This document shows, piece by piece, positions 19,455 to 30,454 of a stretch of 64,000 nucleotides of DNA. The position numbers and the translations under genes are program-made. Under the pieces are notes generated by a model. That model was not told the origin of the DNA. It saw only the letters and a program-made list of their open reading frames with translations, and made no database searches. The stretch comes from Alitta virens (lineage: Eukaryota; Annelida; Polychaeta; Phyllodocida; Nereididae): NCBI GenBank assembly GCA_932294295.1, contig OW028576.1, positions 41,928,747 through 41,992,746 on the forward strand. Direction: 5' to 3'. How positions within the stretch are numbered: position 1 is the stretch's first letter; each line of letters begins with the position of its first letter.

Positions 19455-20325
19455 ATGCAGCCCCTAAGCGGACATTAGAAATAAATTTTAAAAAATGAGT
19501 TTTTGTTTACCCTTGTGAAAAAAAAATTGCATTCTCTCACAGAAATTTGTGTCTCTCACGAAAAGAATGTGTTCTCTTACCATGATCACATTCCCTCATG
19601 ATGACCGCATTCTGTCATGATGATCACATTCCCTATCGATATTTCACAGTCCTTGCAATTTTTTGTGCTTCTTCTTGATAACTTCATGAGGGAACATGAT
19701 CACAAGGGAACGTTTGCCAGGGAACATAATGATAGCGAAAGAATGCGATATGATCATGAGGGAACATGATACGATTGCAAGGGTATGTGACAAGATCACG
19801 AGGGAACACAAACACATCGAGAGGGAATGCGATGATCACTAGTGAACACAAAAATTATTTTTACTGACATGCCTTTGGAACCTCTTAGCAACATGAAAAT
19901 GACAGATCATTACGATCCTTCACAAAAAATTTTGTTCACTCGCAAAAATTTGCATTCACTTGCAAATATTTTTATTCCCTTGGGAAAGAACACGTTCCCA
20001 TTGGAAAGACCCACACACAAAAAATTAGTACCCTTAATTGCAATGATGGTATTCCCTTTTCGCATTCCCAGGTTTTAACTACGCATTACCTCGAGTTAAT
20101 TTCACCAGAGAATGTGAAGATCTTGAGGAAACAAATTTTTCATGAGGGAATGCGATGATTGCAATAGAACGCGTGAGTGAATATGAAAACATTGTGAGGG
20201 AAGGCGGAAACATCTCAAGAGAATGCCAAAACATCACGACAGAATGCAATGATCGCGAGGGAATACGATTATAAATTTTTTTTCCTGGCATGTCCTCTTA
20301 GGGACTTGTCCATTTAGGGGCTCTG
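19455..20325. mobile_element. Foldback-like element with GATCATGAGGGAA arrays
   Basis: The ends GCCCCTAAGCGGAC (left) and GTCCATTTAGGGGC (right) are inverted with two mismatches. Inside, GATCAYGAGGGAAC and its inverse (GTTCCCTCATGATC type) recur more than ten times. No ORF of note. Confidence 0.6.
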
Positions 20326-22150
20326 TAAAAAGGAGCTTACAACAAGTAGAAAGATAACATTTACATTTAGGTGCAGAGATACATTTATATTGTTCCAAAT
20401 GTCTTTCTCACATTGTGCTGTGGCATAGCTCCCAATCTGATAAGAATTGTGCAGTTTTGGAAGAAAGCCTGAAACTTTATTTGCTTATTGATAGACCTGG
20501 ACAAAAAAATAGAGATATTGGGGCATTTCATATCTTCATCTGGTGGTGATTGGTATATATTCTTTAACTTGAGATGTGTAATGTAGATGAGACTACTACT
20601 GATGAGAGTAATTTCCATATAGTGTTTGATTTAATTGTCACTATGTAATATTAATAGATCTCTCCAGGTGGCCTCACGCTAGCGATGAAATATATTATCT
20701 TTGTGAGGTCTCCTTGCGAAACAAATGTTTATAAATAAAAATATGAAAATAAATTGTAAATATTTTTTTTGTTTGGCAAAATAAAATTGAATCTATTTGA
20801 AGATTACGAACTTGTGAAATCACATATTCAAACAGACATGCATCTAACATGCAATGATAGCCTTGGGGAAGAGCACAATTTTAGTGTATTGCAGCACTTC
20901 ATATCTCATATAGCTCATGACCGGTAGCCAATTTAACTAAAAATCCCTTTGACTATTTTAACACCCAATTGCTTGTACACGAGTTAAACTAATAAGATGA
21001 ATAAATGCATCAAACTAGGCAAAGTGAAGTATCTTTTAGAGAAATATTTAAAGATACTAGGACATTTTTTCAATGGGTGATTGTTTAGGAGCTTAGCAAT
21101 ATATTATATTTACACATGGCAATTTTAAGAAGGGGATGAGGAAACTCACCCATTAAAAATCGAGGGGGTGGAGTTTATCACACCCAAGTTAAATTTTATA
21201 AAGGGGTAATTTCCCAAAGTCTGTTTATTTATTTTCTAACAATTCTAAGTATCAAGCAATCTGGGCAGCAAAAATATTTGTTAATGTGAAACACTTAACA
21301 TTGAGCATACAATTCATATGTTCCAGTGAGGATATATGGCAGCAATTCAAGACTCCAAGCCTTTGAGTTTTCAAATTATGCTTTCAAATGATCTTGGCAG
21401 TTTTAGCAATTGTCATTACTATGTTCAAGAGCTTTGGCCTACTTTTCTATACACCTTTTATCAGATGCCACAACCAAGCTAGGAAGTCTTGAATGATATA
21501 CGTAGTTCACAACTAAGTCAGACAGTGGACAGACAAGTGCTGCACTAGTTCAAAGATATGCTGGCCAGGATATCATCATGGTTGCTTTGGCTTTCTTGAG
21601 CCTTCTTTCTAGCACTGCTGTCCACGTTAAATTATTCTATTTTCCTTTTTTTCAATGTTTTCTATAAGGGGAGGGGGGTTGCCCCCACCCCCCCCCCCCT
21701 GGATCTGCCAAGGACATTATAATCACTGAATTATATTTCAAATGAAATTCCCTGTTCATTCATTTTATAGTACAACATGTATCAGTATATGCAATGATGA
21801 CTTAGAATGTATCACAACTGAACTAAACATAGCTGATTAGAAGATCATGCTCTGTTTATGAATAGAAAACCCGAAAAATTGATGCTAAATATTAAGATTC
21901 ATATTCAATTCAATTCCATTTATTGGTCACAAAAATTAACATCATATTACATAGACATTATTTATCAGACAATAGTGGGTGGCTGATACCATTTGGTGTA
22001 TATGCCATTGTCAATTTTTAAATATTCATGGAGACTAGGGGACTTAAATTTCAAAATGTTAAATTTAAACATTCTTATCAACATAATTCCATGTTCAACC
22101 TCGCAATGATAATTAATAAGGTAACATGCTCAAATCCAGTCAGTCAACTA
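20326..22150. other. AT-rich, no gene
   Basis: No credible coding region. A GGGGAGGGGGGTTGCCCCCACC...CTGGATCTGCC segment (21667-21710) belongs to the G/C-tract repeat group. Confidence 0.5.
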
Positions 22151-22151
22151 T

Positions 22152-22316
22152 AGGGCTGGCCAGTTCTCATGTGACCTTGTACCCAGAAATACAAATACAA
22201 AACATGACGTCACTAATGCACAATACTAGATGACGTCATCTATAATTGGGCTGTGGTGATGTCATGTAAATTATATTGCTTCCGGGTACAAGGTCCCATG
22301 AAAACTGGCCAGCCCA
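22152..22316. mobile_element. MITE with GGGCTGGCCAGTT ends
   Basis: The left end GGGCTGGCCAGTT...TGACCTTGTACCC is inverted at the right as GGGTACAAGGTC...AACTGGCCAGCCC. Two TGACGTCA-like sites lie inside. About 165 bp. Confidence 0.85.
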
Positions 22317-23075
22317 ATAATGGTCATTAATTGATGTTCCGTTAGTCACCAAGAAAATACTAAAGAATTTCCCAGAAAATATGTATGTATACACAAATTT
22401 CCACAATATCATGGAGTGCTGAGGATTTTTTAACCAGGGCCTCTCTCTACAAGTTGTGACTTCAACCGAAAAACGGCACTTGAGCTCATGCATGGCATTG
22501 TGGATGACGGTGGTAAAAGCTCGCCACACTAGTTTTGAGAAAATAAAGCAACAGTTTTACAGCGAGTAGCTTCGTGAATAGACTGTGTTTGCAGACAAAG
22601 CCCAGAAGCATTTCCCTCTCTGATTTCAGGGGAGCAGCAAATCAGTTCAGAAAAACAAAATTTTTACAGTTTCTGAAGACAAACAGCTATTGCTTCTCGA
22701 AAACATGTACCAGCAGCACAGCGAGCGTCTACAGAGTGATGGATAAATAAATTGTTATTTGTCGCTAATAATAAATAAGATATTCTTTCTTCTTGCTTTG
22801 TTATCAATAACCTCATAAATATATTTTTGTTTCTATTGACTTCAAAAAGCAGATTCACGTTTCATTACATAAATAAAACAACTAGAAACATCTACCTAAA
22901 CAAAGTACATGAAAACTGGAGATATTTTAAAGAGAACAGTTAATAATGTCTTGGCGAACCATGTAACATTCAAAGTGGTAGCGACCGTATTCTCGGAGCT
23001 AATTGCCACTTAATTCTACCTGATGTGAAATGGTTATCCAATTCAAAGCCATATATAGCTACATTATGCCTAGTC
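22317..23075. other. No recognisable gene
   Basis: Short frames only. Confidence 0.5.
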
Positions 23076-23640
23076 TAGGGTGGGCCCTTTTTCAAAAACT
23101 GTCAGAAAGTTTTCCTCCATCATCATTTTCTGAGGCATTTAGGTCTATGAAGTACAGCAATACCAAAAATAATTTAATTTGATGAAAAAAACCCAGGCCC
23201 CTAGGCCATTTTGTAAAGTAACATTTCTGTCTCTCCGAAAATCGTAAAAAATGCCTATATCTCAAGAACTATACAAGATACAGACATAAAATTGGTACCA
23301 CAATATCCGCAATACCCATTTTTATATTCATCTTCAATACATACTAATGCTCTAAAGTCAATAGTTTTGACATTATTTAAGAAAAACCCATATTTTCACA
23401 CCATGTGCCAAATCTAAAATGAAAAAGCCACTGTTGACAGTGAAATAATTCAATTTATTGCTCATTATACAAGACTAGTGCTTTATAAATGTTTATCAAT
23501 TTATTACATTGACAGCAGTTCAGCTCATTTCAAATTTTCAATAGAATCTATATCGTTTTCCAACTATGGGTCCTGCATTTCAGTTACAGGCTTTTTGGAT
23601 GTTCATAAACATCCCATCCTGCTCGTTTGGCTCTGTGAGT

Positions 23641-23965
23641 CTGAGAGAGCATGAGGTCATAAGTTGCACTGCTCTTTCACTGGCCACTGTTGTGCAACTG
23701 TAGCCAGTTGCCATTGGCTTCTGAACAAGCTGCATGAGTTGTTGCTGGCTCAACATTTAAGTCAGCTACTGGAATTAATTCAGAGTACTTCGCATAGTCG
23801 ATGGATGGATAATAGACTCCACAAATATACTTCACAATAGTAATCATTTTCTTTGTGGGTGTTTTCATTGACAAATACAATCTTAGAATTCTTGATGCAA
23901 GAGTCATCCATCGAGCATGGTTTAATTGTCCAATTCTGTATGATGCCAGTTGTTCATTGCAGGAA
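23641..23965 (-). pseudogene. C-terminal remnant of the element-Z protein
   Basis: The minus strand reads GQLNHARWMTLASRILRLYLS and then PTKKMITIVKYICGVYYPS. I recall the H/SRW-L-T-x-A-x-R-I-LRLY pattern from uncharacterised proteins repeated in insect and cnidarian genomes. It may be part of a transposase; no catalytic residues can be named. Confidence 0.5.
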
Positions 23966-24171
23966 CCTAAATGCTGGTAATTGAAGAATTTGATTTAAAT
24001 TCAATACACACTGTACCAGTGTACCACATGGAACAATGAACTTACCTGGCCACAAGGAGTTCCTTTATACTTCCAAAAATATCTTCTGCTTTTGCAGACT
24101 TAGGGTTTGCATGCCCAATGTCTTTTTGCCGTCAAACGCAATGCCAAGCATTTTGTTTCCTGACACTTCCT

Positions 24172-24850
24172 CTACATTTCTTGTCTACTTATTCTTGCCA
24201 ACCTCTTGACCTGTGTGGGTTTTATCAGGTCATGCCTGTTCTCTTCATTGATGATATCATAATTTTGCAATACAGCATCAACTATTTTTGTAAAGACATG
24301 GGGTGTGACATTAGTCTCATCCATTACTTCAAGAAACTTGCTGCGCAGTTTTCCAACCAAGGTACTGTACTTCCTCTTTGACTCTTTTGGTCTGTACCCC
24401 CCTCCTTCTGTGTCAAGTGGCTCATTATCAGAGGAATTATTTTCTTTTACAGACAAAAAACGCTTCTGCCTGTTGACTTCTTCCTTCTTCTTCATTTTAT
24501 CCACTAAGTTCTTCTTTTTCTGCAATGTTTTTTCTTTTCGGGATGAGTCCTTATCAACCTTTGTTGAACTTATCATTTTACGTTCGTGCCTCTGGTCATG
24601 AATGAAATCGTTTTCTCTAGAATGGGTTAATTTGTCATTCACCACATCAAATAAGTTATTGCTTTCTTTCTCCATTCTTTGGCGGGATTTGTTAGCCTTG
24701 TCTTGTCTTTGGATGAATCTTTGACAAAAGTTTTTCTGTAGCTGTGGTACAACTTGAGTATTTTCATTTTAATGAAATCCTTCCTTTTTGCTTTAACAGT
24801 GGTAAAATCTTATACTCCAAGAATATCCTCAACCAACTGGCTGGCAGCAT
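24172..24850 (-). pseudogene. N-terminal remnant of the element-Z protein
   Basis: An open frame at 24172-24675 (167 residues, Lys/Glu-rich) is preceded in other frames by ILKLYHSYRKTF. It contains NNLFDVVNDKL and a later FLEVMDETNVTPHVFTKI segment. These blocks, in this order, occur in the same uncharacterised family as the C-terminal remnant. Frameshifts and a missing middle show that it is dead. Confidence 0.5.
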
Positions 24851-25620
24851 TATTCATTGAAGTGGTGTTGCCCTTTCCCTTCATGAACCTCATTTCATTG
24901 TATATAAAATAAAGCCCTCTCATCACATCTCCATTTCTTGGCAACTGATTATGTAATGTGGCAGTTGCACAGGCAAACCATAAATGTCCAGTTTAACTGG
25001 TCTGCGTGGTGACATTTTGGTTGTCATGATCCTCTGTGATTATCACATATAATCTGTTTGGACTAATCAGCAGCACCGTTGTTGCCCTTCCAAACTCCTG
25101 CAGAGGGGCAGCTGAGCAGAGCTTCTGGAGAGCTTCCCCTCCCTAATGTCAACTTTTTGCCCACACTATCACCTTGCCAAAGTTAAACTTACCTCCATTA
25201 ACACGAAAAATGTAATGGTTACAGATATTCCTGCATATCTACCTGCTTATTTTACATTATGCTTGTTGAATGGTGGTGATTGCTACATATAGCACTCTAC
25301 AAAAGTTACTTTTTGTGGAATAACTAAAAAAATATCGAGTTTAGGGCATCAATATGTATTAAAGATGAATATAAAAGTGGGTATTCCAGATATTTTGGTA
25401 CCAATTTCATGTATGTATCTTGTATAGTTCTTGAGATATAGGCATTTTTTATGATTTTCGGGGCGAAAAAAATGTTACTTTACAAAATGGCCTAGGGGCC
25501 TGGGTTTTTTTCATCAAATTTTAAAAATTTTGGTATTCTTGTACTTCATAGACCTAAATGCCTCAGAAAATGATGATGGAGCAAAACATTCTGACAGTTT
25601 TTGAAAAAGGGCCCACCCTA

Positions 25621-26688
25621 ACATTGCCTACATTCACCAATTTATACCTAATTATGCCCTGATCCATAACTCTCATATTGCAGCAATGACAGGTGACACA
25701 CTAGAATCACAATACATTTTCAACATGCAAATGTTGGGAAAATATTTATAAAGTATTACACTACAATATTGCAGGAATGTAACTGCAATATTTTATAAGG
25801 TAATTCATATGATGAGAAATTATTTTGATTGGTAATATAATTTATAATGTTTCTGCAGGCTTTTCTGGGCTCCACACATTCACAAGTGAGAATATGTTCA
25901 CAGATATTGATATATAATGTTAGTTAAACAAATAATGATCTCTATCTGCTTGTTCAAGTGTGTCAGTGTGATGGTGGGGACCCCATTGAGGGATGAGCAT
26001 GCAGTATTTCTAAAAACATATAGCAATTTTCGGCGAGAACTCTTTCAATATAACGAATCTCAGGATAATACAGAGGAGATGATATCAGGGAGATACAGCC
26101 TCTTGCAATGTGATAACCTAGAAAAACATCAAACTTATCAGCACAAGATAAGCATTTTGAAAAGGACACTCATAAGCCTTTCTTGTAATACTTACTCAGT
26201 GCATTAGCGCATGCTTATGTCCTTCTGTTTCCTGTGTGTAATATGAGAATGATTTGGAGGGGGATATCCTGAAACTGGGGGCACTTCTTTAGCGATATTT
26301 CATTATCTTTGAAGTGTCCTACATATTGCATACATTCATTAAGATATAATATATATATATATATATTAATCGTTGTGTATATGCATATACGAAATAAAAT
26401 GTCCTGAGTCTGAGTCTGTGTAAATGTTGCACTCTATTTGAGGCACATGCATCATCATTACTACAGTAAAGACCTTTTTTTCTTAGTATTATGAATTTAA
26501 GGGAATTTATAAATTGCATAATATGTATTATAAAGTTGTTCAGTTTGTATTGAATATGAATTTCATGGAATTTATAATTATAAATTGCATAATATGTGTC
26601 ATAATGATGACGATTTATTCAGACAATTCACAAAATGACATAAACATTTGTATAAAAATGATTTGTGCCTTTGGGAAACTCACCTAAA
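25621..26688. other. No gene; contains one dispersed repeat
   Basis: GGTAATAT..TTATAAT.TTTCTGCAGG.TTTTCTGGG at 25828-25876 recurs at 62135-62175. A 96-residue plus-strand frame at 25917 shows no known domain. An (AT)n run lies near 26346. Confidence 0.5.
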
Positions 26689-26879
26689 GGGGTTTTCATA
26701 CTGTCACGTATAAGAACTACAAGTGACTACGTACGTCAAAAAATTGGTTATACAGATTAGTAAGAGTATCCTTTAAACGCTCACCGAGTGAACTACGTGT
26801 GGCCAAGGATGAGCAAGAGTAAACAATTTTTTTCATCCGCGGTCATAAGTAGGTCTTATACATGACAGTGTGAACGGGG
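26689..26879. mobile_element. MITE with CACTGTCACGTATAAG-type ends
   Basis: The left TTTTCATACTGTCACGTATAAG is inverted at the right as CTTATACATGACAGTGTGAACG. The right half matches 12150-12230. About 190 bp. Confidence 0.75.
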
Positions 26880-28840
26880 AGCCACCCAGTAGGGTGCATG
26901 AGATGCCCTTACATTGGCAAACCTACTTGTCTTAGTCCTCAATCTGTTCTACCTCTTAGAGAAACTATTCTGATAACATTTTGTTTTAATAGGATTATAT
27001 TTAGGGATCCCACCATCCTCTTGAAGTTTTCCAAATTTATCGTACAATTAGTATGCATTAATATGCTATCAACCAAACTGAAAACTTCTCTGATGATGCA
27101 TACATTGTGCATGTGCTAAACATAAACAGGCATTACGCAAACCCTTTTAGCATTTAAAGAAGGTTAATCATAATAATAGTCATAGGTGAAGCTCCAATTC
27201 AACAATATGCCTTTTGCGCACATAAGCTTCATTGTTGCACATACAGCGAACCCCAATAACCTAATAGTAGCAATTTGCTAAAAGTTTTCGTATCAACTCA
27301 GATCTTGGCCTTCTCTGCCCTTCAGTTTTCATTCATATGAGCACTGTTCACCCAAAGGCTGGTTGAGTAAAGACACCTCTTAGGTGCCTTGGATTGTAGT
27401 TAAAGTGACTCTGACATATGATCGGAATTTTGGAGAAATGAAATTATGGCTGATGATGGATCATCATCATCATCATCAAAGGAGAATGATCATAAGATTC
27501 CACCTTCCAAATTAAAGTCAAATCAAGTGAAATTTTTGGTTGGGGCCAGGTAAAACTCGCATGTTTGATTCATGATCAAATAAACAAAATACCACCTAGA
27601 ACAATTACAAGCCAACATCAAGTAAAGAAAGTCCGAGATATCTTTTAACTGGTTAACAGTTATTGTTGGAGGACCTGTACTTTAGCTGTGGATGTGCTTT
27701 CAATGACCTCAAGTTCATCAAAACTAGACCGCAGTGAGAAGTTATAAGTCCCAACATATCATGGTGTGCTTTGCAGGCATTCCTGAGACAGCATTTAGAG
27801 TGTGGTGGGTAAAATGATACTCCTTGCACTCTTCAGCTCTCAGGTGTATGCATACCAAAAAGCAGCAATAGCAGCTAATTCTCTGTTAGCCATGAAACCT
27901 GATGAGAATAAACCAAGTCAAAATTTGGCACTGGTCATGGAGACATCCGTTTTTCCAATAATCAGACCTCATCAATCCGGGTTCAAGGTATCTATACCCC
28001 ATTCTGGAGCTATATACAGTTTTTATAAATGTGACCAAATGGTTGTCTGCTTCCTGCAAAGCATCCCTTGAAAATGCAGAATATAATCTAGGTGCTTTGA
28101 ATGTAGTCAATGGATCTGCAGAACATGGCATAAAATAGGGTCTAATTTTTTTCAGGCATCAAAGAATGAAATATCAAAATTTATTTCATATTGTTAAAGA
28201 GTGGCCACAAAAAACTCCCATATCTGAGAAAGGTAAAAAGCCATTCGCATAAAATTTCCATTGGAAAATCGGTTATTGGCACTGTGTTTGTGTCTCCGAA
28301 GATAGCAATTTGCATTGGAAACATGATTAATCTTAATGGTGATGAGTTTCAGCTAGAATTAGTTATTTGATTGGTTCTTTGTATTTGTAGTTGGGTAATT
28401 AAATTTATTGATATAATTTCATTTAATCACATAATATGACAACTGAACAACTGACCCCGTGCTTGGATCTAAATATTTTACGTGATTAGCACGAATTTCG
28501 AAAAGGAAGTCTATTTTTTTTGGATGTAATGTTTCACGTATTAGGACATAAGTAATTTTGAAGTATTGGTGTACTTCATTTTAATGATAGCAGTGTAGTT
28601 TTGCTTGAGCACTATTGATATGTGCTTTCATTGATCTAGCTTTTTTTTTTTCACTGGTTGTTTGCAACTTTATATTGATACTCAACTCAATAGAGCACTT
28701 TATCCAGTAAAACTGGTAAATATAAAAGTTCTTTAAATTATTTTTGTAATAGATGTTAATATTTACAATCCTTGTGGTTTTTTGTAAAATAAAAAAGCTG
28801 ATATACAGGTTTTCCGCAGTATTCATCATCATTTGAACCC
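26880..28840. other. No recognisable gene
   Basis: Short unrelated frames and a (TCA)6 microsatellite at 27461-27478. Confidence 0.5.
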
Positions 28841-28846
28841 GAAGTT

Positions 28847-29300
28847 TCAAATTGTTGGCGGAAAACCTAAACATTGATTGATTTCCATGACAGAGTATGT
28901 TGGCATGGAGAACAAATTGGGAACTAAGAAAGACCAAAGTTTGATGCTTGAAAATTTCATCAGGCAGCTGATGCACCCTACCACCCAGTGGAGATAGACT
29001 GTTTTTGTACTTATTCTTACTTGATAAAATATTGTCCAGGAAATCTTTTTTAATTTTAATATTATTTTTATTATTTTTTTTGTTTTCAAAAGATTAATAT
29101 TGAAGTCTCCAGTGAAGATTACATTTTTATTTAGTCTAATAAAAAATTTCATTGAGATCACATTTCATATTTCGATAATACAAAAGTGTAGAGACTCATC
29201 TATGGAAATTTACGATGTTTATGTTGACACTAACGTATTTTTGCAATACAACGACCTAATTTTTTTCGCGATGTTTGGCCTCCCTGTTGATCAATTTGTG
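28847..29300 (-). pseudogene. LINE endonuclease remnant
   Basis: The minus frame contains VIFTGDFNINLL, the GDFN motif of AP-type endonucleases in non-LTR retrotransposons. The flanking frames are broken. It lies downstream of LINE C's RT on the same strand, so it belongs to a different or rearranged element. Confidence 0.45.
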
Positions 29301-29559
29301 GCCCCTCTCTCACTTATCAAACTTCTCGCTAAACGTTCAACTATATCTTCGCAAATATTTCTGTCATGGTATATATATATTTTTTTTTTATTATGTATAC
29401 ATTTCTCAAATAAATCATTTGTACAACCCAAAAATTTTCTCAGGTGTTGCCTCTGCAAAAATATTTTTGCTACATAGCAGGCACTTCACCTTTACAACAT
29501 TTACCATTATTTCACTAAGGATGACCATGTTAGGCACACAGAAACCACAAAGAAACAAC

Positions 29560-30446
29560 AAGCCCTAAATATTCAGTACAAGAGACTTGAGCTATGTGAT
29601 AATCATTAATTGAACTATCGAGTGCATCATTTGATATACCTTGATGATTGTATTTAGATGTAATAAGCATACTACAAGACTTCTCTGCATTCAAAGCAAG
29701 CTTGTTCCCTGCATACCACAGGTTGACATCATCAATACATTTTTGAAGATTTGCATTTACTTCATGTACAGAGGTACCAGTAGAATAAATAATGCAGTCA
29801 TCTGCATATCAATTTGCAGTGCCCAGATGAATATGCTGACTCAGATCATTTACAAAAAGCATAAACAAAATGGGACCCAAAACAGATCCTTGTGGGACCC
29901 CTGTCTTTATACATCGTTCAGTAGAAATAACATCATTACATTTGACAGAACATGGTCAATAAATCAAAACACTTTTGAATGTCCAACAAATATACTCCTG
30001 TTAACAATTATCTCCAACATTATCCAACCAATCATCAACCACTCGATTTAGACATGTTTGAGTGTTATGACTTCTTCTATAAGCTGATTGATCAATTGAC
30101 ATGAAGTCATTTGAAATTAGAAATGACATCAGTTGTACTTGTATTTCTCTTTAAAATATTTTAGCAATGTGAGGTATAACAGAAATTGGCCCATAGTTAC
30201 TCGTTTTGTTCTTATCTCCTTTTCTCTTAAACATAGGTGTAACACTTGCATATTTCCAGTCACACAAAATATGTCATGAATTCTAGCAAAGTCATTTGTT
30301 AAGTGCTTGAGGTTTTGGCACCATACCATTCATTTTTAGGAAACCTATCAGTTGCAGCCTTCAGATATTTTTTAGGCAATTTTCAGTAATGGCAGTTTCT
30401 AGGAGAGCATATACATTTGTGACTTCATCATCAGCGTTAAAGACAG
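29560..30446 (-). pseudogene. LINE C: jockey/CR1-like reverse transcriptase fragment
   Basis: The minus strand shows GVPQGSVLGPILFMLFVNDL, YADDCIIYSTG and NLWYAGNKLALN blocks, with stop codons. Upstream are the remnants of the RT fingers (to about 30446), in shifted frames. The fragment abuts the 3' end of LINE A. Confidence 0.75.
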
Positions 30447-30454
30447 ACAGACAG

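Larger units (their letters stand above)
23078..25618 (-). mobile_element. DNA transposon Z with ~315-bp TIRs and TA target site
   Basis: GGGTGGGCCCTTTTTCAAAA starts at 23078 and is inverted at 25618. The inverted homology runs about 315 bp inward on both sides (to about 23395 and 25305). TA flanks both ends (23076-23077 and 25619-25620). The interior carries minus-strand remnants of one gene. TA duplication fits Tc1/mariner-like elements, but long TIRs and this protein do not look like a typical mariner, so the superfamily is left open. Confidence 0.75.

Noticed and set aside
25917..26207. 96-residue plus-strand ORF as a gene
   Set aside because: No recognisable motif, no promoter or splice context; likely chance.
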